Below the pieces are notes generated by a model that did no database searches, was not told the DNA's origin, and saw only the letters and a program-made list of their open reading frames with translations. From NCBI GenBank assembly GCA_964493075.1, contig CAZBNU010000001.1, positions 3,079-67,078 of the forward strand: a stretch of DNA of 64,000 nucleotides. Direction: 5' to 3'. This stretch comes from SLFT01 sp964493075 (GTDB taxonomy: Bacteria; Hydrogenedentota; Hydrogenedentia; Hydrogenedentales; CAITNO01). Within the stretch, counting starts at the first letter, position 1. Each line of letters starts with the position of its first letter. The translations under genes and the position numbers were made by a program. Positions 24,898 through 33,791 of this stretch are shown here, piece by piece.

Positions 24898-27609
24898 TTA
24901 ATGAATCTCTGCCCAGTTATTCCCGATGCCCACATCCACCTTTAGCGGAATTTCAAGGTGCACTACATTTTCCATCACATCTTTCATGGTGGCGGCGACG
25001 GATTCCACGGAACTTTCAGGCGTTTCCACCACCAGTTCATCATGCACCTGCAGCAAAAGATGGGTATTCTCAAATTCCTTAAACTGTTCGTTAAGCCTCA
25101 CCATGGCAATTTTAATAATATCCGCGGCAGAACCCTGCACTGGCGTGTTGATGGCCATGCGCTCCGCCCCGTTGCGGGTAACAGCATTGCCACTGTTAAT
25201 GTCCGTAATATAGCGACGGCGATTGAACATGGTAGTTACATAACCATCCTGTTTCGCTTGTTCTTTTACACGCTCAACCCAACGCAGCACACCAGGGTAC
25301 ATCTCAAAATAACTGTCTATGAACTTCTTGGCCTCTCCCCGGCTAATCCCAAGATTCCGGGAAAGCCCGAAATCGCTTATACCGTACACAACACCAAAAT
25401 TGACTGCCTTCGCCTGACGACGCATATCCGGGCTGACTTTCTCCGCAGCAACACCGAATACACGTGCTGCCGTATCACGATGAATATCGGCATCCGCCTT
25501 GAAGGCGCTCAGCATATTTTCATCGGCGCACAAATGTGCCAGAATACGCAACTCAATTTGCGAATAATCGGCGGCGATAAGACGTAACGAGGCGCTTCCG
25601 GCAACAAACCCCTGACGTATACGCCTGCCATAATCCATGCGCACAGGAATGTTCTGCAAATTGGGCGCGCTGCTTGATAATCTACCCGTGGCGGCCACGG
25701 CCTGGTTGAAGGACGTGTGGATACGCTTTGTTTCCGGATGCACCAGCTTCGGCAATGCCTCCACATAGGTTCCGCGCAGTTTTTCCAACGTTCTGTACTC
25801 AAGAACCGCCTCCGGCAAGGGATGCTCTGACGCAAGCGCCTCAAGCACATCCACATCCGTGGAATAACCGCTCTTCGTCTTCCGAAGCGGCGTCAGCCCT
25901 AGTTTTTCAAATAAAATCGCCTGAAGCTGCTTGGGCGAATTAATATTAAACGACTCGCCCGCCAGTTCGTAAATCTGTGATTCAAGTTTTTTCAGGTTCT
26001 CGGAAATTTCCGCCCGCAACGACGCAAATTGTCGTTCGTCTATGGCAATGCCCTTCATCTCCATACTCGCCAACACATAAATAAGCGGCAGTTCAACAGT
26101 ATCAAAAAGGGAATTGAGCCCATCCTTTTCCAGCAGGGGCGTCAATGTTTCCGCCAACCTGTACGTCATATCCGCATCTTCGCACGCATACTCAGTTGCC
26201 TTGTCAACAGGAACGCGATCGAAGGTAATAGATTTTGAGCCTGTTCCAATGAGTTCGGAGATGGGAATCTTTTTGTGGTTGAAGTAGTGAAGGCTCAGAT
26301 CGTCTAAATTGTGCCTTAAACGGGAGGCGTCTGTCAAGTAAGAAGCTACCATGGTGTCCATGACCACACCGGCAAGTACCACGCCTGCACGTTTTAGCAC
26401 AATCATATCGTATTTGATATTATGGCCAACCTTACCAACGGACGAATCCTCCAAGAGCGGTTTCAGAAGGTCCAGAAGTTCCTTGCCCGCAACCAGAACC
26501 GCTGCGCCATCCGAAGCATTCATAAGATCCTCAAGGTCGGGAGGCGCATGACCCACCGGCACATACCATGCGTGTCCGGGACGAGCGCATAATGAAACAC
26601 CTACCAGCCGCGCAAGCATCGGGTGTACATCCGTGGTTTCTGTATCCACAGCGATTAACCCCGACTTACGCATCTCCTTGATAACCTGTTTGAGTTTTTC
26701 CGTTGTATCTGCCAGATGGTATTCCTGCGCAACCCTTTCTGGCACTTCTTCAGGAAGCATTTCCGCCAAAAGAGTATGAAAACCCAGTTCTTCAAAGCAG
26801 GATTTCAACTGTGACGCTTCCCAAGGCTTGCGCAAACACCCCTCCGGTTCAATTTCCAAAGGCACATCCGTCTTTATAGAGGCCAGTTCACGCGAGAAAA
26901 AGGCCTGTTCCTTGTCCTGTTCAAGATACTCCCGCTGTTTTCCCTTAATCTCATCGATATGTTCATAGAGGTTTTCAAGCGTCTGGTACTGGGATAACAA
27001 ATTGCGCGCCTTGACCTCGCCAATCTGGCGGACACCGGGAATGTTGTCCGCCGTGTCACCAATGAGCGCCAGTGCATCACGCACATTACTAGGTTCAACA
27101 CCGAAACGAGTGCGTACCTCTTCCAGACCACTCCATGCCTTCTCCTCGTCCTTACCAGGATCATACATGCGCGTGTGCGCACTCACAAGTTGCATCAGGT
27201 CTTTGTCGCCACTAACCAAGACGACCTCCATGCCTGCCTTCTCTCCCATCACCGCCAACGTGCCAATAACATCATCGGCCTCCACATCAGGCACAACAAG
27301 CAGGGGTAGGTTCAGTGCGCGGACCACATCATACATGCGTGGAAACTGCTCTATAAGTTCTGGCGGTGCCTTTACCCGGGTTGCCTTGTACTCAGGATAC
27401 ATCTCATCCCGGAAATTTTTCCCCGGTGCATCAAACACGACTGCAATGTAATCGGGATCGCGCTCCCGAAGCAACTTAAGTAGAATCCGAGTAAACCCGT
27501 AAATGGCATTGGTTGGTCGGTTATTCCCGTCTGTCAATCTCGCATTGATAGCATGAAAAGCGCGAAAAGCAAATGCCATTGCGTCAATTAGGTAGAGTTG
27601 TTTTTTCAT
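24898..27609 (-). CDS. polA: DNA polymerase I
   Basis: The 903-residue polymerase has all three domains. The 5'-3' exonuclease (about 1-290) shows DAPGKNFRDEMYPEYK and GVRQIGEVKARNLL. The 3'-5' exonuclease (about 310-490) retains its acidic motifs: Asp-Thr-Glu in AVDTETTD, GHNIKYD and YACEDAD, so proofreading should be active. The polymerase domain contains DYSQIELRILAHL, RRQAKAVNFGVVYGIS and the VHDELV end motif. It fills gaps in repair and removes Okazaki primers. It starts 35 nt after the pilT-like gene on the same strand, and rho follows 101 nt later. Confidence 0.98.
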   Translation of the reverse strand: MKKQLYLIDAMAFAFRAFHAINARLTDGNNRPTNAIYGFTRILLKLLRERDPDYIAVVFDAPGKNFRDEMYPEYKATRVKAPPELIEQFPRMYDVVRALNLPLLVVPDVEADDVIGTLAVMGEKAGMEVVLVSGDKDLMQLVSAHTRMYDPGKDEEKAWSGLEEVRTRFGVEPSNVRDALALIGDTADNIPGVRQIGEVKARNLLSQYQTLENLYEHIDEIKGKQREYLEQDKEQAFFSRELASIKTDVPLEIEPEGCLRKPWEASQLKSCFEELGFHTLLAEMLPEEVPERVAQEYHLADTTEKLKQVIKEMRKSGLIAVDTETTDVHPMLARLVGVSLCARPGHAWYVPVGHAPPDLEDLMNASDGAAVLVAGKELLDLLKPLLEDSSVGKVGHNIKYDMIVLKRAGVVLAGVVMDTMVASYLTDASRLRHNLDDLSLHYFNHKKIPISELIGTGSKSITFDRVPVDKATEYACEDADMTYRLAETLTPLLEKDGLNSLFDTVELPLIYVLASMEMKGIAIDERQFASLRAEISENLKKLESQIYELAGESFNINSPKQLQAILFEKLGLTPLRKTKSGYSTDVDVLEALASEHPLPEAVLEYRTLEKLRGTYVEALPKLVHPETKRIHTSFNQAVAATGRLSSSAPNLQNIPVRMDYGRRIRQGFVAGSASLRLIAADYSQIELRILAHLCADENMLSAFKADADIHRDTAARVFGVAAEKVSPDMRRQAKAVNFGVVYGISDFGLSRNLGISRGEAKKFIDSYFEMYPGVLRWVERVKEQAKQDGYVTTMFNRRRYITDINSGNAVTRNGAERMAINTPVQGSAADIIKIAMVRLNEQFKEFENTHLLLQVHDELVVETPESSVESVAATMKDVMENVVHLEIPLKVDVGIGNNWAEIH

Positions 27610-27644
27610 ACGCGTTGCTCACCGGGCATAAAAGTTCCTTGCAC

Positions 27645-29138
27645 CTACTTCAACAGCCGGCGCCCTTCAGAAGACTTGATGCCAGAAATGATTCGCTGGA
27701 AGCCTTCTTCGTTACTGCATGCACTAATCGCCTCTTCCTTTGAAACGATCTTTTTTTGGTACAGTTCCACCGCATACTGATCAAAACTGCGCATGTCACT
27801 ATCCACTTCAATAATACCGTGAAGTTTATCAAGATCGCCATCCAAAATAGCATCCCGCACAATGGGTCGTCCCCCCAACAGGATTTCTACCGCAGGAATA
27901 CGGCCGCCACCGATTTTTTTCAGCAAGCGCTGGCATACCACGCCCTGAAGCGTATAGGCAATCTCCTGGCGGATCAGATCGCGTTCATTCTGCGGAAAAT
28001 AACTGATCATACGGTTAATCGTATCTATGGAGGAAGTGGTGTGCAGGGTACTGAACACCAAGTGCCCCGTTTCAGCGGCGCTTAACCCGGCACGTATCGT
28101 TTCTATATCGCGCATTTCACCCACGAGGATAACGTCCGGATCTTCACGCAGCGCCCCGCGCAAAGCATTGGCAAAGGAATGGGTATCACGTCCCACCTGG
28201 CGTTGCGAAATAATGCTTTTCTTGTCCGTATAAACGTATTCCACGGGGTCTTCAACTGTTATAATGTGAGAACGTCGCTGCTGATTAATAAAATCTATCA
28301 TTGCCGCGAGAGTCGTGGATTTCCCACTGCCCGTCACCCCGCAAACAAGGAATAAGCCGCGATGCTTAAAGCAAACGGACTTCACAACATCCGGAATATT
28401 GATTTCCTCGAAAGGCGGCGGTTCTTCGGGGATAAGGCGTAAGGCAATGGCCATAGCGTTGTTTTTAACGTATCCACTGCAACGTAGATACCCTATACCT
28501 GCTGCGTGATACTGGAAACTGGTTTCACGTTCCGTCTCCAATGCATTAATTTCCTGCTGCCCCCCCAACTGCAACACAAACTGGTACATGTCCTCACTGG
28601 TAATGATAGGGGTATCCGGCATAGGCTTCAAGTCATTGTCAACCCGCATGAAGGGACGATTACCCGCACGCAGATGCAAGTCAGACGCGTTGTTTGCCTT
28701 CATTACTTCAATTAATCGGTTAATATTAAAATTATTGTTGGTATAGGAACTGACCTCAAGCGCCCAGGTCTGAGAACGTATACTCTTTGCTGAATGTTGT
28801 TCTATGATGCCGTCTAGGGGGGCAAGCAGCGGCAACTGTCGCCACTCAAAAGGCGGCACGGTAACTTCACAATTTCCATCCTCATACTTGGCCCGCAACC
28901 CAAGACGCGCATTGGCGAAAACTGCATTCAATGTCTCCGTCGCCACTCCCTCACGCAATGGGAAGGTAATACGCATAACGTCAATCTTGTTGTTCAGGTT
29001 TTTTCCCTGAACATATATTCGACACCCTTCCGTATTGAATACAGCCTCTTCAGGGAGCCCCGTGGCCTTAATCATTTCTGTAATACCGATGCGAAATACA
29101 TCCAGGATCGTACTTGTTGATTGACTGCCAATTAGCAT
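27645..29138 (-). CDS. PilT-like type IV pilus ATPase with N-terminal extension
   Basis: The 497 residues carry a full PilT/PilU retraction-type ATPase core (about 140-490): NASDLHLRAGNRP, Walker A GVTGSGKST, the Asp box VEDPVEY, Walker B ILVGEMRD preceded by the LREDPDV turn, and the His box STLHTTSSIDT. Ordinary PilT has about 345-380 residues; here some 135 extra residues precede the core, with no motif that I recognise. The ATPase would power retraction for twitching motility or surface sensing, together with the PilC encoded at 55170-56396. It lies directly downstream of the three-gene phosphorelay, separated by a promoter region. Confidence 0.88.
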   Translation of the reverse strand: MLIGSQSTSTILDVFRIGITEMIKATGLPEEAVFNTEGCRIYVQGKNLNNKIDVMRITFPLREGVATETLNAVFANARLGLRAKYEDGNCEVTVPPFEWRQLPLLAPLDGIIEQHSAKSIRSQTWALEVSSYTNNNFNINRLIEVMKANNASDLHLRAGNRPFMRVDNDLKPMPDTPIITSEDMYQFVLQLGGQQEINALETERETSFQYHAAGIGYLRCSGYVKNNAMAIALRLIPEEPPPFEEINIPDVVKSVCFKHRGLFLVCGVTGSGKSTTLAAMIDFINQQRRSHIITVEDPVEYVYTDKKSIISQRQVGRDTHSFANALRGALREDPDVILVGEMRDIETIRAGLSAAETGHLVFSTLHTTSSIDTINRMISYFPQNERDLIRQEIAYTLQGVVCQRLLKKIGGGRIPAVEILLGGRPIVRDAILDGDLDKLHGIIEVDSDMRSFDQYAVELYQKKIVSKEEAISACSNEEGFQRIISGIKSSEGRRLLK

Positions 29139-29253
29139 ACTGCTGCGTTCCTATGATCAGTCCGCGCACCGTGAACGCATGACTGTGGGTTTATAGTGGA
29201 GGGGAAAAGGCTAACATACCTCCGCCTGCAGACGGTCAGCATGATATAGTTGA

Positions 29254-29283
29254 TTTATAGCATGATAGGCCATCAAAAATCAA
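29254..29283 (-). promoter_or_regulatory. Putative promoter of the pilT-polA genes
   Basis: On the minus strand TTGATT (29278-29283), an 18-nt spacer and TATAAA (29254-29259) lie about 115 nt before the pilT-like start, in the 217-nt gap after the signalling operon. Confidence 0.45.
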
Positions 29284-29355
29284 AAACATAACAACCGCGG
29301 GTTGAAAGGCGAATTCCCCACATTGCGCATTTTCACACCAACTGCAAAAAGGTTG

Positions 29356-32300
29356 TCACTGAAGAAGTTGCTCTTGTATTTTCTCAATGAGTACCTTAAT
29401 CGAAAAGGGTTTCTGCAAAAAATTCTGGTTCTGATTGCTGACACCATGATTCAACAGGGTATCCCCCGTATAACCGGACATGTACAGCGCCTTTACATCA
29501 GGGCGAAAAGACTTAATTTTTTCGTACAACGTAGGCCCATTCATCCCCGGCATCACGACATCACTTAACAGCACGTGAATAGGACCATCATGCGTTCGGG
29601 CAATTTCAAGCGCCTCGGCCGTGGAAGAAGCAGGAAGCGCGTTATAACCATATTTTTCGAGGGCGCGCTTCGTCAAATGGAGAATTGAGGGCTCATCTTC
29701 CGCCAGCAAGACGGTTTCTGCATTTCCCGAAAGTTGTGTGGATGTTGTCTTGGGGGGAACAATGCCGCTCTCCGTGGTGCGTGGCAGAAAAATAGTAAAC
29801 ATAGTACCTTTGTTCGGCTTACTGTCTACGAAGATATGACCGTCATTTTGCTTTACCGCACCGTAAACTGTTGAAAGCCCAAGTCCCGTTCCACGTCCTT
29901 CCTCCTTCGTTGTAAAGAATGGCTCGAATATATGTTCCACAGTATCCGCATCCATTCCAACACCTGTATCCTGCACGGTAATCATTACATATTCCCCCTC
30001 AGGAACCTCCTGCCGTGGATGACGCTTTTTGTCGTAGCAGACATTTGCCGTTTCAATTACCAACTTACCCATTTCTGTAATGGCATCCCGGGCATTAATG
30101 GCAAGATTAGCGATAATCTGATCCAGTTGGGACGGATCAATCAATATAGGCCAGGGATTGGCAGCAGGACGCCAGTCTAATTCGACATTTTCGCCTATAA
30201 GCCGTTGCAGCATTTTCAACATACGAGATACCGCATCATTCACATCCAAAACACGAGGTGTAACGCTCTCTTTGCGCGCAAAGGCCAGCAGTTGCCGGGT
30301 GAGATCTATGGAACGCTGAGTAGCCAATTCAATTTCCTGAAGATCCGAGTACAGCTGGCTTTCCGGGTTGATCTGTTCCAGCGCAAGTTCAGTCTGTCCG
30401 ATAATAACAGCAAGCATATTGTTGAAGTCGTGCGCAACACCGCCTGCCAAACGCCCTATAGACTCCATCTTCTGCGCCTGAAGCAACTGTTCCTGCAAGG
30501 ATTCCCGCTCCTCCTCGGCACGTTTTCGATCTGTAATATCCACAACAGTGCCGCAGGCCACTGGATGTGGTATAGATTCCAAGTGCAAAAAATCAGCCGA
30601 TACAATAACCCATCGCGGACTTCCATCTTTATGAATAAACCTCTTCTCCAATTCATAAGTAGCCCCCTCCCCAGCAATAAACTTCTTGTTGTACATCTCT
30701 TCATAAGCCCAGTCTTCAGGATGTGTAATATCCTTAACGGTCATTCCCCGAAGTTCATCCTGCGTGTAACCGACAATGCGCACAAATCCTTCGTTGGCAT
30801 CAATAAAGCCCTGAGATTCTGTGTTAATCAGGACAATACCAATTGGGCTTACTTCGTAAATCCCGCGAAAACGCTCCTCACTTTCGCGCAAGGCCAGTTC
30901 GGCCAGTTTGCGTTCCGTAATATCGGTATGGGTGCCAGTAATATGTGCCGCCTTACCATCAGTAGTTTGCTCAACAACATAACCGTAAGCCTGCATCCAA
31001 CGCCATTCGCCGTCCTTGCTCTTCATACGAAACTGCAAATCAAAATCACGGCCCGTATGAATGTTAGCATTCACATAGGCTTCGGCATGACCCCTATCGT
31101 CAGGGTGCATCAAGTCACGCCAGGTGTTGTAATGTTGCGGAAACTCATGGGGGGAATATCCCAGAATGGTAAACCAACTTTCGTTATAGTATACCTTCTC
31201 CTCAAAGGGCCAGAACTCCCAGATACCAACGCGACCCGCCCTCAAAGACAGGGAAAGGCGTTCAGCATTAATATGCAAAGCGTGGCTAACACGTTTCTGA
31301 TCGGTAATATCTTCGTAAGTGCCCAACACCCCAATGATATTGCCATCGGTATCCCGTAAAGGCACCTTGCTGGTTCGCAACCAAATTAAACTGCCTTCCG
31401 GTGTCGTCTGTGCCTCTTCGTAGCCAAGTTTTGCAACACCGGTTTCCATTACCCGCGCATCATCTGCGCGGTATTGGTCAGCCTGCTGATGCCAGCCCAA
31501 ATCGTAATCGGTTTTGCCGATAAGATCATCCGGCCTCTTCGCCCCTGCATCGCGTGCAAAAGAAATGTTGCATCCCAGATAACGTGAATCACGGTCTTTC
31601 CAGAACACCCGCACAGGAACGGTGTCCATCACATCACGGAGTAATTGGCGCGATTCCCGAAGTCTGTTTTCAGTTCTTTTGCGACCGGTAATATCCAATA
31701 CGGTAAAGGTGGTTCCGCGGGAAGAATCGTCCTTGTCGATTGCAGTGGCATGCAATAACACTTCAATAATTTCACCATTCTTGCGTACCAACTGGGTTTC
31801 AAGCGTACCCGTTGCATTCTCGTTTTCAGATATCTGTCTATTCTTTTCGCGCCCAATAGATTCATAATCCCCATCATTGGGGTAGAGCATGCGCGAACTT
31901 TTTCCGATCAGTTCTTTCCGTGTATAACCGGACATAGTGCAAAACTGATCGTTCACATCCACAAAAACACGGTTAACCTCTATACCAATCCCGATCGATG
32001 CCGTGCGAAAAACACTCTGAATCTGCTTTTCCTGTTCCAGCGCATCCTGGGTACGTTTGTCAAGCAGGTCTTCGACCCTCAGCAATGCTTTTTCTCTTCG
32101 GGCACGGGCGCATACTTCAAGCAGATGATCAGGCATAACAGGTTTACGCAGGTATTCCGAAACACCGTGCTGCATCCACGTCAGAGCCTGCTCGGGATTC
32201 GGGCTCGTCGCGATCACCACAACGATGCAATTGGGGTTGTAACTGCGAACCTGATCAAGGAGCGCGGTTCCCGTAGTTTTAAGGATGGCACTATCCATGA

Positions 32301-32865
32301 CCAGTATATCTGCAGGGCATTTCTCAAAGACGCTGCATATTTCTTCACCTGAAAAGGCGGCAAGCGTTTCGTAACCACTCTCATCGAATGCATCCACAAT
32401 CGTTTTTGAAAACATGGGCTCATCGGTGGCGATTAGCGCACACGACTGGTGGGTAAATTGCTTTCCTTGAAGCAACGCATTTGCGGTTTCAATCAGTTCG
32501 CGGCCATCCACCGGAGCGGCAAGAAAGGCATCGGCGCCCAGGTCCGTTGTAATGCGGCTGGTGGCTTCTCCCGAAAACGTGGCGGAAATCACCATGATGG
32601 GCGTGGCATTAAGATCAACATACTCGTGTGAACGCAATAACCGGCAAAAACGCCAACCGTCCAGTTCAGGCATATAAAGATCGGTCACAATGAGGTCGGG
32701 TGCACCGTTGGCCTGCATGTACGCAAGCGCGTCGGCAGCACCAGGGAAAGACATCGTCTGAAAGCCTCCTTTGGCAAGAAGACCGGAAAGAAGTTTCAGC
32801 TGCAGCACATCATCATTCACCACAACCGCTACAGGCAGTCCACCCAATTTCCTCTTTGAATTCAT
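29356..32865 (-). CDS. Hybrid histidine kinase: receiver-receiver-PAS x4-kinase-receiver
   Basis: The 1169-residue protein is soluble: no membrane segment is visible. Two receivers open it (residues ~10-125 with phospho-Asp in VTDLYMPELDG; ~138-260 with LVMDSAIL). Four PAS domains follow, several ending in DIT..K linkers (~290-800). The kinase core is of the AHDFNN type (GGVAHDFNNMLAVI, phospho-His), with an ATPase lobe containing DTGVGM and GTGLGLSTV. A C-terminal receiver (LLSDVVMPGMNG) closes it. The start shares one base with the upstream stop (TAATG). It is the last of three coupled signalling genes; it probably receives phosphate or partner signals from the giant kinase and redistributes them. 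Confidence 0.92.
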   Translation of the reverse strand: MNSKRKLGGLPVAVVVNDDVLQLKLLSGLLAKGGFQTMSFPGAADALAYMQANGAPDLIVTDLYMPELDGWRFCRLLRSHEYVDLNATPIMVISATFSGEATSRITTDLGADAFLAAPVDGRELIETANALLQGKQFTHQSCALIATDEPMFSKTIVDAFDESGYETLAAFSGEEICSVFEKCPADILVMDSAILKTTGTALLDQVRSYNPNCIVVVIATSPNPEQALTWMQHGVSEYLRKPVMPDHLLEVCARARREKALLRVEDLLDKRTQDALEQEKQIQSVFRTASIGIGIEVNRVFVDVNDQFCTMSGYTRKELIGKSSRMLYPNDGDYESIGREKNRQISENENATGTLETQLVRKNGEIIEVLLHATAIDKDDSSRGTTFTVLDITGRKRTENRLRESRQLLRDVMDTVPVRVFWKDRDSRYLGCNISFARDAGAKRPDDLIGKTDYDLGWHQQADQYRADDARVMETGVAKLGYEEAQTTPEGSLIWLRTSKVPLRDTDGNIIGVLGTYEDITDQKRVSHALHINAERLSLSLRAGRVGIWEFWPFEEKVYYNESWFTILGYSPHEFPQHYNTWRDLMHPDDRGHAEAYVNANIHTGRDFDLQFRMKSKDGEWRWMQAYGYVVEQTTDGKAAHITGTHTDITERKLAELALRESEERFRGIYEVSPIGIVLINTESQGFIDANEGFVRIVGYTQDELRGMTVKDITHPEDWAYEEMYNKKFIAGEGATYELEKRFIHKDGSPRWVIVSADFLHLESIPHPVACGTVVDITDRKRAEEERESLQEQLLQAQKMESIGRLAGGVAHDFNNMLAVIIGQTELALEQINPESQLYSDLQEIELATQRSIDLTRQLLAFARKESVTPRVLDVNDAVSRMLKMLQRLIGENVELDWRPAANPWPILIDPSQLDQIIANLAINARDAITEMGKLVIETANVCYDKKRHPRQEVPEGEYVMITVQDTGVGMDADTVEHIFEPFFTTKEEGRGTGLGLSTVYGAVKQNDGHIFVDSKPNKGTMFTIFLPRTTESGIVPPKTTSTQLSGNAETVLLAEDEPSILHLTKRALEKYGYNALPASSTAEALEIARTHDGPIHVLLSDVVMPGMNGPTLYEKIKSFRPDVKALYMSGYTGDTLLNHGVSNQNQNFLQKPFSIKVLIEKIQEQLLQ

Positions 32866-33791
32866 TATCCGGCATCCTTTTCATTCAGCCTGTCGAAATA
32901 AACCACACGATTTCGCCCTCTCTCTTTTGCGGCATATAACGCCGAGTCAGCATTGGCAATTATGGCGTCTATTGAAGAATCATGTTGTCCTATGGCCACA
33001 CCGATACTGACGGTAAGCGAAACGGGGCCCGCTTTGGTAAGGATAGGTTCATCTGCCACATAATCACACAAGCGCCCAAAAAAGTCCTCATCCGATTGAT
33101 CATGTAATTCAGGCGCCACCAACAGAAACTCCTCTCCCCCGAACCGTCCCAGAAGATCGTACTTACGAATATGCTGCAGAATACGTCTGGAGAAACCACA
33201 AAGCACTTCATCGCCCGCCTGATGTCCATATTGATCATTGATCTGCTTGAAATGATCCAGATCAAAAAGCCCAACGCTCAACTGCGATTTCTTTCTTTGT
33301 GTGCGCGCCAGTTCGCGTTCCAGACCTTCTATAACCGCACGCCGGTTCAGAATATCAAGCAGCGGATCGTGAGTGGCCTGATAGGAAAGCGCATCTCGCG
33401 TCCGTATCAGTTCCGATTGCAGTTCCACCATCCGACGTCCCACATCCACCCGCGCTCGAAGTTCCTTAACATTATAGGGTTTGGAAATAAAATCGTTGGC
33501 GCCAGAGTCCAACCCAGCCACGATGTCCCCCTTGTCATCGCGCGCGGTCAACAGAATCAGATAAGGAGGATTGTCTGCATGCAGTTCCTTTATGCGCCGA
33601 CAGACCTCCGGCCCGTCCATTTTCGGCATATTCCAATCAATAACAGCCAACTGCGGGGCGTCAGGCTCCTGAAGCGCCTGTAAGGCTTCCTGGCCATCGC
33701 AGGTTACGACAGGTGAAAATCCCCATTGTTGCAGAATGGCATCCAGCATGGTGCGCGAAGTGATATCATCCTCTGCGATAAGAACTTTCAT
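32865..33791 (-). CDS. Response regulator with GGDEF domain (diguanylate cyclase)
   Basis: The 308 residues comprise a receiver (phospho-Asp52 in VIDWNMPKMDG, Lys in SKPYN) joined by a helix to a GGDEF domain. The active site reads GRFGGEEF, and the sequence RKYD placed five residues before it is the RxxD inhibitory site, so the enzyme should make c-di-GMP and be product-inhibited, as in PleD/WspR-type regulators. Its start overlaps the giant kinase stop by 4 nt (ATGA), and its stop overlaps the next kinase start, so the three proteins are made together. It is the obvious output of the phosphorelay. Confidence 0.96.
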   Translation of the reverse strand: MKVLIAEDDITSRTMLDAILQQWGFSPVVTCDGQEALQALQEPDAPQLAVIDWNMPKMDGPEVCRRIKELHADNPPYLILLTARDDKGDIVAGLDSGANDFISKPYNVKELRARVDVGRRMVELQSELIRTRDALSYQATHDPLLDILNRRAVIEGLERELARTQRKKSQLSVGLFDLDHFKQINDQYGHQAGDEVLCGFSRRILQHIRKYDLLGRFGGEEFLLVAPELHDQSDEDFFGRLCDYVADEPILTKAGPVSLTVSIGVAIGQHDSSIDAIIANADSALYAAKERGRNRVVYFDRLNEKDAG

